A DNA stretch of 40,898 nucleotides from Acidimicrobiia bacterium UBA4744 (lineage in GTDB: Bacteria > Actinomycetota > Acidimicrobiia > Spongiisociales > UBA4744): positions 13,565 to 54,462 of the forward strand of contig DHIO01000034.1 of assembly GCA_002403855.1 (NCBI GenBank), given 5' to 3'. Of this stretch, positions 23,269 to 30,463 are shown piece after piece. Made by a program: the position numbers and the translations under genes. The notes under the pieces were generated by a model. That model did no database searches. It saw only the letters and a list, made by a program, of their open reading frames with translations, and was not told where the DNA came from. The stretch's first letter is position 1; each line of letters opens with the position of its first letter.

Positions 23269-24636
23269 ATGAGAAGAACAACCCCACCGATCATGGGAGC
23301 GTTGCTCGTCGGCCTCTTGTTTGCCGGTTGTGGAACCGAGGACACCACCACGTCGACCGAGACGACGGCTCCGGACGAAACCACCGTCACCACCGCGGCC
23401 ACGACCACCACCGAAGCCGCGGCTGCGGATGCAAGCTGCGTTGTCTGCCATACCGACCAGGCGACCCTACAGGAGCTGGCGGTCGAACCGGTCGCCACCG
23501 AAACCCTCAGCGAAGGCGAGGGCTGAGGAGGCTCGGTGCCTCAGTTGGAGGCATGGGAACAGGTTTTCGTCGGAGACGAAGCCTTCTTCGAGTCGACTCA
23601 CGGCAAACTCGGATGTGTCACCTGCCACGGCGGCGACGGCCTGGCCGGCGACATGGACGCGGCGCATACCGGAATGGTGCGGGATCCAGATTCGATCGAA
23701 ACGTGCGCATCCTGCCACGCCGACATCACCAGCACGGACGCCATGAGCCTCCACTCGACCCTCGAGGGTTACCTGACCGTGCTGGCCGAACGGGCCGGCA
23801 CCGAGGAGTTGTCGGCCGGGCTGGAACAGGCGTTCGAGAACCACTGTGCCAACTGCCATACGTCGTGCGGTCAATGCCACGTGAGCCGGCCGACCAGCGC
23901 CGGGGGCGGGTTGCTGGCCGGACACTCCTTCAAGAACCCGCCGCCCATGAACCTGACCTGTACGGGATGTCATGGGAGCCGCATCAACGACGAGTACAAG
24001 GGAAAGAACCAGACGGCCGAGGGCGGCATGTATCCGGCCGATGTCCACTTCAACCCGGGCGGAATGGCGTGCTTCGAGTGCCACGGCGATACAGAGATGC
24101 ACGGCGACGTGCCCGAGCAGAGCCACCGATACGACGAAGCCGCCGTCGAGTGCACGGACTGTCACCCGGAGGTCGAGGGAGGCGCCGACGGCAACCAGCA
24201 GCACTCTATCCATTCAGAGAACCTGGCCTGCCAGGTCTGCCACGCGGTGGACTACAAGAACTGTTACAGCTGCCACGTGCAGACCTCGGATGAGGGGACG
24301 CCCTATTTCAAGATCGAACCCTCCGAGATGGCCTTCTACATCGGCAAGAATGCCGAGCCGACCGAGCAGAGACCATGGTCGTACGTGGTACTGCGGCACG
24401 TGCCGATCGACCCGGACAGCTTCTCGTTCTACGGGCAGAACCTGCTGCCCGAGTTCGACGCCAGGCCGACGTTCGCGTACGCCACTCCGCACAACATCCA
24501 GAAGAACACCCCACAGAATGCGTCGTGTGACGCCTGCCACGGCAACGAGGCTTTGTTCTTGACTGCCGACAAGGTGCTTCCGGAGGAGCTGGAGGCCAAC
24601 CGGGACGTCATCGTCGACGTGTTGCCCGGTCCCTAG
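23269..24636 (+). CDS. Undecahaem c-type cytochrome lipoprotein, predicted selenoprotein (ExtKL-like)
   Basis: Read as one 455-residue gene with TGA at codon 86 as selenocysteine. The first part starts ATG after GAGGAGGTGAG and has a lipoprotein signal (lipobox FAGC, Cys21), a Thr-rich linker and one CxxCH (57-61). After the TGA the same frame continues with ten more CxxCH motifs (CVTCH, CASCH, CANCH, CGQCH, CTGCH, CFECH, CTDCH, CQVCH, CYSCH, CDACH). The second part has no signal peptide and could not receive haem on its own. A SECIS-like hairpin follows the TGA, and the organism has a Sec-containing SelD. Likely an extracytoplasmic electron carrier or terminal reductase. Against this reading, GGAGG lies 4 nt before a GTG at 23536, so two separate genes are conceivable. 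By recall it matches the name ExtKL (seleno)protein of selenite/tellurite-reduction clusters. Confidence 0.78.
23524..23526 (+). other. Predicted selenocysteine codon (UGA), codon 86 of the cytochrome
   Basis: In-frame TGA between SEGEG and GGSVPQLEAW. Frame, composition and haem motifs continue across it without any shift. Confidence 0.75.
23537..23553 (+). promoter_or_regulatory. Candidate bacterial SECIS hairpin in the cytochrome gene
   Basis: UGCCUC-AGUUG-GAGGCA is a perfect 6-bp stem whose loop begins 17 nt after the UGA and has G among its first two bases, as in known bacterial SECIS elements. A competing stem (CUGAGG / CCUCAG) would include the UGA itself. Confidence 0.55.
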
Positions 24637-24658
24637 GGGAGGCACCGGTCTTTCTTTG

Positions 24659-24690
24659 TCCGGGGCGCATTGCGATGCGCCCCGGATTCT
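24659..24690 (+). terminator. Intrinsic terminator after the cytochrome gene
   Basis: TCCGGGGCGCA-TTGCGA-TGCGCCCCGGA is an 11-bp perfect stem followed by TTCTTCC. It lies between the convergent cytochrome and tyrA genes; the T tract favours use on the plus strand. Confidence 0.75.
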
Positions 24691-24705
24691 TCCCAGCAGC
24701 CCGCC

Positions 24706-25728
24706 TCAATCCTCCAGCTCAAACCCTTCGTCGGAGAGCGCACCCCGAAGCGCCTCCGCCTCTCCCGGTCGTACCGACAAGGTCAGCAGGCCACCACCGC
24801 CGTGTGGCCCGTGCCGGAGTTGCAGATCGCGAACATCGACTCCGCTGGCGGCAAGAGCTCGTCCAACCGCTCCCAGTTCTCCGGGCCGGTCTTCGAGCAC
24901 CACACCGACTGCCACCACCGGCGGCGCCATGGTCCGGCGGACGCGGCGCGCCTCCCGGAACCGGGAGGCCACGTGATCCACCGCACCTTGCTCGAGATCG
25001 TCGGACCAGACGTCCAGGATGTCGACCAGGGAGCGAAGCATGCGCCTGACCTCGCTCTCGTTGGCGATGAGGAGTTCCGCCCACCAGGCAGGCTCGCTCA
25101 GCGCCACCCTGGTGAGGTCCCGAAAGCTCCCCGCGGCAAGATCGATTGCATGCTCGTCCCCGGCAGCCACCTGAACGAGCGCCGAAGCGAGCACCTGAGG
25201 AAGGTGGCTGATGGCTGCGGCGGCCGCATCGTGCTCGGCCGCGGTCATCGTCGCCGGGATCGCCCCCAGGCTCGTCACGATCTCTTGCATCCTGCTCAGA
25301 TCGGCGGGAAGTGTGGCGTCGGCACAGAGAATCCAGGTGGCTCCTCGAAAGAGAGCCGCCGAAGCCGCTCGCGGGCCGGCGTGTTCCCGTCCGGCCATCG
25401 GATGACCACCGACGAAGTGGGAAAGATGTCCCGCAGCCCGAACGACGGGGAGTTTGACGCCGGCCACGTCTGTGACCAGGGCCGCAGTGTCGAGTGTCTC
25501 CAGATCGGCAACTACCGCCGACGGCGGACCGGCCAGGACCACCAGATCGGCCCGCTCGATCGCCTGGCCCCGTCCCGTGGCAACGGCGTTGATCCCCTCC
25601 AGCTCGAAGGCGGCGGCGACCGCCGCCTCATCGGGGTCCCATCCGACAACCCTCCATCCTGCGTTTTGCAGCGACAGCCCGACGGAGGTCCCTATCAACC
25701 CGGTGCCGAGTATCGCAGCCGTCGGCAC
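24706..25728 (-). CDS. tyrA: Prephenate dehydrogenase with C-terminal ACT domain
   Basis: A protein of about 340 residues that oxidises prephenate on the way to tyrosine. The NAD(P)-binding Rossmann motif is AAILGTGLIGTSVG at the N-terminus. GGHPMAGREHAG is the conserved prephenate-site segment, and the helical dimerisation domain contains AAEHDAAAAAISHLPQVLA with the usual His. The last 70 residues (VAVGVVLEDRPGELGAVGRA) form an ACT domain, probably the tyrosine feedback site. The GTG at 25728 starts 4 nt after the aroF-like stop; a 16-codon upstream extension would overlap that gene and lacks similarity. It forms an operon with the DAHP synthase, so the first and a late step of aromatic synthesis are co-expressed. 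Confidence 0.9.
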   Translation of the reverse strand: MPTAAILGTGLIGTSVGLSLQNAGWRVVGWDPDEAAVAAAFELEGINAVATGRGQAIERADLVVLAGPPSAVVADLETLDTAALVTDVAGVKLPVVRAAGHLSHFVGGHPMAGREHAGPRAASAALFRGATWILCADATLPADLSRMQEIVTSLGAIPATMTAAEHDAAAAAISHLPQVLASALVQVAAGDEHAIDLAAGSFRDLTRVALSEPAWWAELLIANESEVRRMLRSLVDILDVWSDDLEQGAVDHVASRFREARRVRRTMAPPVVAVGVVLEDRPGELGAVGRALAASGVDVRDLQLRHGPHGGGGLLTLSVRPGEAEALRGALSDEGFELED

Positions 25729-25732
25729 GGGA

Positions 25733-26755
25733 TCAGGTCTGGAGATCGAGGGCAGCCGCCAGGCTCCTGATCTCATCCATCAAAGCGGCGAACTCGGAAG
25801 GCAACAGCGCCTGGGCACCATCGACCAGAGCGGTGTCGGGGGCATGGTGTACATCGACCATGAACCCGTCGGCGCCGACCGCCACCGCCGCCCGCGCCAG
25901 GGGCGCCACCAGGTGCCGGTGCCCGGCGGAGTGAGACGGGTCGACCATCACCGGAAGGTGAGACAGGTTCTTCAGCACCGGAACCGCACTTATGTCGAGC
26001 GTGTTTCGAGTTGAGGTCTCGAAGGTTCTGATCCCGCGCTCGACCATGATGATCTCGTGGTTTCCTTCCTTGTAGATGTACTCAGCAGCGTTCAGCCACT
26101 CTTCCACCGTGGCCGTGAAGCCGCGCTTGAGCTGGACGGGCCGCGACTGCCTCCCCACCTCGGTCAGCAGCGTGAAGTTGGCCATGTTGCGGGTGCCGAC
26201 TCTGAGGATGTCCGCGTAGGACGCCACCAGCTCGACATCGCGCGGATCGAGCACCTCGGCGACGAAGGGCATATCGAATTCTTGGCGCGCTTCGGCCAGT
26301 AACTCCAAGCCCTCTTCGCCGAGACCCTGAAAGGCATAGGGAGAGGTGCGGGGTTTGAATGCATCGCCTCGCAGTATGTGGGCACCGGCTTGCCGGACGG
26401 CCTCAGCGACACGGAAGAGCTGTTCGCGACTCTCGACCGCACACGGACCGGCCACGGCGGCGAACGCCCCTCCCCCGACCTGCGCCCCGCGTACCTTGAT
26501 CACCGTATCTTCGTTGCGGAAGTCCCGGCTCACGAACTTGAACGGCTTGAGCACCGGCACGGCCCGCTCCACCCCGGACAGGGCTTCCCAGGGCAGCTGC
26601 TGGATGCGATCGCGATCGCCGATCACGCCGATGACCGTGTGGGTCTGCCCCACGGACACGTGGGCGTCCGAGCCGATCGCACTCAGACGAGCCAGCACCT
26701 GGTCGACATCCTCCTGCGTCGCGTCGGATCTCATCACAATGATCATCGAACTCAT
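25733..26755 (-). CDS. aroF: DAHP synthase (type I, KDO8PS-like)
   Basis: A 340-residue 3-deoxy-D-arabino-heptulosonate 7-phosphate synthase, the first step of the shikimate pathway (PEP plus erythrose 4-phosphate). An N-terminal ferredoxin-like regulatory domain (about 1-75) precedes the TIM barrel. Barrel motifs are AGPCAVES, LRGDAFKPRTSPY, LRVGTRNMAN, PVQLKRGF, MVERGIRTFE and DPSHSAGHRHLV, the short I-beta group typical of Thermotoga- and Bacillus-type enzymes. Symbols aroF, aroG and aroH are all in use for it. Start at the first ATG at 26755; the ATG at 26746 is also possible. It is followed at once by tyrA. Confidence 0.92.
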   Translation of the reverse strand: MSSMIIVMRSDATQEDVDQVLARLSAIGSDAHVSVGQTHTVIGVIGDRDRIQQLPWEALSGVERAVPVLKPFKFVSRDFRNEDTVIKVRGAQVGGGAFAAVAGPCAVESREQLFRVAEAVRQAGAHILRGDAFKPRTSPYAFQGLGEEGLELLAEARQEFDMPFVAEVLDPRDVELVASYADILRVGTRNMANFTLLTEVGRQSRPVQLKRGFTATVEEWLNAAEYIYKEGNHEIIMVERGIRTFETSTRNTLDISAVPVLKNLSHLPVMVDPSHSAGHRHLVAPLARAAVAVGADGFMVDVHHAPDTALVDGAQALLPSEFAALMDEIRSLAAALDLQT

Positions 26756-26802
26756 CTCACTGTCTCACGGCCGCCCGGACCATCACCTCGTGTGTCCTCT
26801 CA

Positions 26803-27057
26803 CTACATCCCGCCGGGATCTCGGGGATCGACCACGGTAAAACGCCGCAGCCGGACACCGTCGGCGACGAGACCTGCCAGCCCGGCCTCGACGGCGCCGA
26901 CCATCTCTGTCTCCCAGATGGTAACCAGCGCGACTCCTTCCGTATCCGAACCCAGTAGCACGAGCCGGCAATAGGGATCCTCCACGAACTCGTCCGCCAA
27001 CTCGACGACCCACTGGGGAACGTGCTCCCCGCCGAACTCGAGCATGAGAGCTTCCAT
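26803..27057 (-). CDS. Small acidic protein, unknown function
   Basis: An 84-residue protein I do not recognise. It has an alternating beta/alpha pattern (RLVLLGSDTEGVALVTIWE, then a helix rich in Ala/Gly, then RLRRFTVVDP), which could be a dimeric alpha-beta barrel as in antibiotic-biosynthesis monooxygenase-like proteins. This is a guess from pattern only. Support for a real gene: it fills an otherwise empty gap, and TACCAT lies 8 nt before its ATG like other leaderless starts here. The longer open frame upstream overlaps the epimerase gene and is not part of it. Confidence 0.55.
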   Translation of the reverse strand: MEALMLEFGGEHVPQWVVELADEFVEDPYCRLVLLGSDTEGVALVTIWETEMVGAVEAGLAGLVADGVRLRRFTVVDPRDPGGM

Positions 27058-27065
27058 GACAGGGG

Positions 27066-27071
27066 ATGGTA
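27066..27071 (-). promoter_or_regulatory. -10 hexamer, small acidic protein gene
   Basis: TACCAT on the minus strand, 8 nt before the ATG at 27057. Confidence 0.3.
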
Positions 27072-27105
27072 ACCAAGCGCCTGAAGGGGCGGCGGGGTCC
27101 GGGCC

Positions 27106-27111
27106 TACACT
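27106..27111 (+). promoter_or_regulatory. -10 hexamer, epimerase gene (leaderless)
   Basis: TACACT, 6 nt before the ATG at 27118. Confidence 0.4.
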
Positions 27112-27117
27112 TCGCGC

Positions 27118-28056
27118 ATGCACAGGATCCTGGTGACGGGAGCGGCTTCGTGGGTAGGAGGCCGATTGGTCCGGAGCCTCGAATCTCGGTCCGATACCGA
27201 GGTGTTCGCCGTTGACGAAATCGAACCTCGTATCGATTTTGCGTCTGATTTCCATCTGTCGAACCTCGACATGCTGGAGTTCGCCAAACACGTCGTCTCC
27301 GTTCGGCCCAACACCGTCGTGCACCTCCAGACCCTGGATCGCTCCGTGTTGTTCGGCCCCGATCATCTCCAATCGAGCGTGGTCCTGGGCGCTCAAGCTC
27401 TCTTCGGCGCGATCGGACGGCTCCCCGAAGTACACAACGTGATCGTCCGGTCCGACACCGCCGTATACGGATCCGGACCCCGCAATCCCTCGGTGGTTCG
27501 TGAGACGACCATCACCCCGGCGCGGCTCACCCGCTACGAACGCAGCCTGCGGGCCGTGGAATCGGCGGTGTCACAACTCGAAGAGGAACTTCCCCACATC
27601 ACCTTCACCGTGCTGAGATTCAACCCCATCATCGGTGCCAACATCGACACCCCGCTCAGCCGCTATCTCCAACTGCCGGCCGTACCCACGCTGTTGGGAA
27701 GCGACCCCCGTCTCCAGTTCATGCACGAGGACGACGCCGTCGGAGCGCTCGAGCACGCCATCGACCACCCCACCTCCGGAGCCTTCAACCTGGGCGCCTC
27801 GGGACAGCTCTATCTGAGCCGAGTGCTCCGCCTGGGGAAGCGACTCAACCAGCGACTGCCCTCTCGCCAGTTCAGGTACGCAATGCGAGCGCTTCGTCCT
27901 TTCGGCGCCTCGCTTCCCAACCATCTGGTCAACCTCGTCAAGTACGGGCGGGTGACCGACACGAGGCTCATGAGGGAAAGCCTTGGATTCGAGCCCAGTT
28001 TGAACTGCCGCCGGTTGGTGCTCGCCACCTACGGTCGTCTGCCGGGATTGGGATAA
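27118..28056 (+). CDS. NAD-dependent epimerase/dehydratase family protein
   Basis: A 312-residue extended short-chain dehydrogenase/reductase. The Rossmann start ILVTGAASWVGGRLV gives the glycine-rich nucleotide loop, and TVVHLQTLDRS and NVIVRSDTAVYG match later SDR strands. The usual catalytic YxxxK appears as RYERS (Tyr without the Lys four residues on), so classical epimerase chemistry is doubtful; a binding or atypical role is possible. The C-terminus ends in a helical Arg-rich part. It lies 4 nt upstream of the acyltransferase gene, so both probably act in the same envelope or lipid-related pathway, but the substrate is unknown. Confidence 0.8.
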   Translation: MHRILVTGAASWVGGRLVRSLESRSDTEVFAVDEIEPRIDFASDFHLSNLDMLEFAKHVVSVRPNTVVHLQTLDRSVLFGPDHLQSSVVLGAQALFGAIGRLPEVHNVIVRSDTAVYGSGPRNPSVVRETTITPARLTRYERSLRAVESAVSQLEEELPHITFTVLRFNPIIGANIDTPLSRYLQLPAVPTLLGSDPRLQFMHEDDAVGALEHAIDHPTSGAFNLGASGQLYLSRVLRLGKRLNQRLPSRQFRYAMRALRPFGASLPNHLVNLVKYGRVTDTRLMRESLGFEPSLNCRRLVLATYGRLPGLG

Positions 28057-28060
28057 CCAT

Positions 28061-29239
28061 ATGGAAGAGATCCTCAAGCGCCTCAGCGTGCAAGAACTTC
28101 GGTCACTGGCCCGAGCCCTGGACATTCCCGGCCGATCTTCCATGAGAAAGTCGGAATTGGTGAACTCGGTCGCTTCCGGGCTCAAGGCGAGCGAACCTCG
28201 ATCGAGCCGACCCACCGATGGTATCCGCGGGCCGCGGCCAGGCGAAGATCGACGAAGAGCTACGCGCGCACGTCTCGGATCGCTCGTTGATCAGGATCGA
28301 ATCTGCAGCTTCGCCACCATCGAAGGCTTCGCCTGCGGGCTTCCCCCGGTACGTGACCACGACCGGTGCGCATTGCACGGTGGGACGAACAGCTCCAACC
28401 TGGCCATACCGGCGGCCGGGGCCCTTGGATTCGATACATGGCCGGCGCTGATCCGCCACCTGCAGATGGCGAGCTACGACATCGACGCCCTCGGACTGGA
28501 TCCGGTCGTGGCGGAGATGCTCTGGCATATCGGCAACTACCTGTATTTCGACTACTTCCGGGTCGACGCTCGAGGTCTGGAGAATGTTCCTATGGAAGGC
28601 GCCGCGGTTCTGGCTTCGAATCACGGTGGGGCGGCTCTTCCCTACGACGCCATGATGCTGCAACTGGCGGTAACCAACGAAGCTCGCCTCCCCCGTCGAG
28701 TTCGTGTCATCGGTACGGAGATCTTCAACATGGTGCCCACCTACTCGCACCTCTACCGCAAGTCGGGCGCGGCCTACGCAGCCAAAGAAGATGCCATGTG
28801 GGTGCTCGAGAACGGCCAACTGCTGGGAGTGTTCCCTGAGGGCGTGCAGGGTTTCCAGAAGACCGGATCGGAGGCCTACCGTCTGCAACGATTCGGTCGA
28901 GGGGGCTTTGTCAAGATGGCGATGCGCAGCGGTGCGCCGATAGTCCCGGTGGCGATACTGGGATCTGAAGAAGTACACCCCGCCTTGTTCACCTCCAAAC
29001 GGCTTGCGCAGCTGGTCCGGATGGTGTTCCCACAACAGCGGGTGGATGAGATGGCAGTGTGGCTCAATCCCATCCCCCTCCCGGTCAAGTGGCAGATTCG
29101 CTTCCTCGAGCCGATCGACGTGGGGCCCGCCACCGACCGGCCGGACCGCCTCACGGTGCTGGAAACCGCCGAACAGGTGAGATCCATGGTGCAGGACGCC
29201 CTGGACACCATGCTCGCCGAGCGGAAGACCATCTTCTGA
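28061..29239 (+). CDS. PlsC-type acyltransferase with Rho-N/SAP-like and Cys-rich N-terminus
   Basis: A 392-residue protein. Residues 1-40 (LKRLSVQELRSLARALDIPG) look like the Rho N-terminal or SAP-type helical nucleic-acid-binding motif. Residues 82-106 hold a C-x9-C-x10-C-x2-H cluster followed by GG, like small zinc-binding modules. From about 150 on it is a lysophospholipid acyltransferase-like domain: NHGGAALPYD (catalytic His188, Asp196), YRKSGAAYA, and the FPEG substrate motif in LLGVFPEGVQGF. The family esterifies a lipid or glycerol phosphate at the inner membrane face. The combination with the N-terminal modules is unusual. The start ATG is 4 nt after the epimerase stop. Confidence 0.78.
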   Translation: MEEILKRLSVQELRSLARALDIPGRSSMRKSELVNSVASGLKASEPRSSRPTDGIRGPRPGEDRRRATRARLGSLVDQDRICSFATIEGFACGLPPVRDHDRCALHGGTNSSNLAIPAAGALGFDTWPALIRHLQMASYDIDALGLDPVVAEMLWHIGNYLYFDYFRVDARGLENVPMEGAAVLASNHGGAALPYDAMMLQLAVTNEARLPRRVRVIGTEIFNMVPTYSHLYRKSGAAYAAKEDAMWVLENGQLLGVFPEGVQGFQKTGSEAYRLQRFGRGGFVKMAMRSGAPIVPVAILGSEEVHPALFTSKRLAQLVRMVFPQQRVDEMAVWLNPIPLPVKWQIRFLEPIDVGPATDRPDRLTVLETAEQVRSMVQDALDTMLAERKTIF

Positions 29240-29262
29240 CGGGCCCTCCATTCGCAATCGTG

Positions 29263-29472
29263 ATGCCTGATCGGGCAGAATCAACCCAGGTGTCTGTGAC
29301 TGATTGCCCTCACTGTGCGGCGCGCGATGCCGTCTTCCTGGAAAACGGCGACCGTTTCTGCCCCTGGTGCCTGCACTCGTGGCCGGACTCGGGTGGCCTG
29401 ATGCTCGACCGGGGCCCCGACCGGGAACAAGAATTCCTCGACGACCTGGCCCGGGCGTTCGAGCAGGACTGA
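29263..29472 (+). CDS. Small zinc-ribbon protein
   Basis: A 69-residue protein with two CxxC pairs (Cys15/Cys18 in CPHC and Cys33/Cys36 in CPWC) that should bind one zinc. The acidic C-terminal tail (REQEFLDDLARAFEQD) is probably helical. Function not recognised; such proteins often act as adaptors. The start could also be the GTG at 29290. It follows the acyltransferase by 23 nt on the same strand. Confidence 0.6.
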   Translation: MPDRAESTQVSVTDCPHCAARDAVFLENGDRFCPWCLHSWPDSGGLMLDRGPDREQEFLDDLARAFEQD

Positions 29473-29513
29473 TCAACGTCGTTCGCCGGAACAGGATCGA
29501 CTGCCCGTCTTGC

Positions 29514-29542
29514 TTGCAATAGTTAGCACTCCGCAATATACT
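29514..29542 (+). promoter_or_regulatory. Promoter of the XRE regulator operon
   Basis: TTGCAA (29514-29519), a 17-nt spacer and TATACT (29537-29542), the best -35/-10 pair seen in the window. The -10 ends 7 nt before the GTG start, so the message is probably leaderless. Confidence 0.7.
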
Positions 29543-29547
29543 GCTAA
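29523..29547. promoter_or_regulatory. Inverted-repeat operator overlapping the XRE promoter
   Basis: TTAGCA (29523-29528) and TGCTAA (29542-29547) form an inverted repeat spanning spacer and -10 box. The left half extends to TTAGCACTC, identical to one arm of the CIRCE element bound by HrcA, but the right arm and spacing do not match CIRCE. Autoregulation by the XRE protein is the simplest reading. Confidence 0.5.
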
Positions 29548-29549
29548 GG

Positions 29550-29918
29550 GTGGCGAAACCGGACATAGACAAGAAAGGCGCCGACCTCGGCGCCTTTATC
29601 AGGCAGCAGCGCGAGAGGGCCAACATCTCGCTACGCAAGCTGGCCGACAGGGCGGATATCTCCAACCCCTATCTGAGTCAGATCGAGCGTGGACTTCGCA
29701 AGCCGTCTGCCGAGATTCTCAAGTCGATCGCCAGGGGCCTGTCCATCTCGGCCGAGTCGCTCTACTCGAGGGCCGGCCTGCTGGAAGAGGGCTTCAGCCC
29801 GCCCAACGTCGTCGAGGCGGTGGAAACGGACCAACAACTGAGTCAAAGACAGAAGCAAGTGCTCCTGGACATCTACCGAACGTTCGTTCAGTCGGGAGCA
29901 GAGGAGGAAGTGCAATGA
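29550..29918 (+). CDS. XRE-family transcriptional regulator
   Basis: A 122-residue DNA-binding protein. A Cro/CI-type helix-turn-helix lies at about 14-68 (FIRQQRERANISLRKLADRA, then NPYLSQIERG, then KPSAEILKSIARGL). The C-terminal 50 residues are helical and acidic, perhaps for dimerisation. The GTG start at 29550 is fixed by the promoter 7 nt upstream. Its stop overlaps the start of the lysine-tailed gene as ATGA, so the two are coupled. It probably controls its own operon through the inverted repeat over its promoter. Confidence 0.88.
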   Translation: MAKPDIDKKGADLGAFIRQQRERANISLRKLADRADISNPYLSQIERGLRKPSAEILKSIARGLSISAESLYSRAGLLEEGFSPPNVVEAVETDQQLSQRQKQVLLDIYRTFVQSGAEEEVQ

Positions 29919-30406
29919 TCGTCGACACGACCAAGAAGGTGCTCTACGCAGCCGTGGGCGCTCCCGTAGTTACGGCCCGCAAGGTGTCCGAGCGGCTCAA
30001 TGACATGAGCGAGAAGTTCACCGAGGACTTCAACAAGGAGTACGACCTCTGGGCCGAAGAAGGCGAGAAGGTAGTCGCCAAGGTCACCGACCGGCAAGCG
30101 GTCGAGGAGTTCGTCGAAGATATGGGCGCTCGGATGGACTTCGACCAGATCCAAGAGCAGGTGGGGAAACTTCGGGAACAGCTCGACGACATGCTGAGCA
30201 ACTGGCGGTCCTCGTTCCGCCCGGAATCCGAGAAGGCCGAACCGGCGAAGCCGGCCGAGAAGCCTGCCGCCAAGAAACCAGCGGCCAAGAAGCCTGCCGC
30301 CAAGAAACCGGCCGCCAAGAAGCCGGCCGCCAAAGACGAAGAGCCGGCCGAGACGAAGGCCACCGCCGAGGAACCAACCGAAACGAAAGCCTCCACCACC
30401 GCCTGA
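29915..30406 (+). CDS. Phasin-like helical protein with histone H1-like lysine tail
   Basis: A 163-residue protein. Residues 1-100 are strongly helical and amphipathic (VTARKVSERLNDMSEKF and DQIQEQVGKLREQLDDML), resembling phasin-like or stress-associated coiled coils. From about 117 a PAAKK unit repeats five times (KPAAKKPAAKKPAAK), like the tails of bacterial histone H1-like and actinobacterial HupB proteins, and then an acidic Glu/Thr end follows. The tail suggests nucleic-acid or polyphosphate binding. The start ATG overlaps the XRE stop, with GAGGAGGAAG upstream; a longer frame from 29510 is the regulator read in another frame. No signal peptide is seen. Function inferred only from composition. 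Confidence 0.75.
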   Translation: MIVDTTKKVLYAAVGAPVVTARKVSERLNDMSEKFTEDFNKEYDLWAEEGEKVVAKVTDRQAVEEFVEDMGARMDFDQIQEQVGKLREQLDDMLSNWRSSFRPESEKAEPAKPAEKPAAKKPAAKKPAAKKPAAKKPAAKDEEPAETKATAEEPTETKASTTA

Positions 30407-30427
30407 GCGGTCGGTTCGCCAAAGCTG

Positions 30428-30454
30428 CGAGGGGACCCTCACCGGGTCCCCTCG
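30428..30454. terminator. Bidirectional terminator hairpin
   Basis: CGAGGGGACCC-TCACC-GGGTCCCCTCG, an 11-bp perfect stem between the convergent lysine-tailed gene and DUF4332 gene. No strong T tract on either side. Confidence 0.6.
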
Positions 30455-30463
30455 TGATGGTCT

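Noticed and set aside
23536..24636. Cytochrome as a separate gene starting at GTG 23536 with GGAGG upstream
   Set aside because: Kept only as an alternative. The product would have ten haem motifs but no export signal, and the preceding in-frame piece would be a lipoprotein with a lone haem site.
29523..29547. True CIRCE element for HrcA
   Set aside because: Only the left arm matches; the right arm and spacing differ, and no heat-shock gene follows. Treated as a likely XRE operator.
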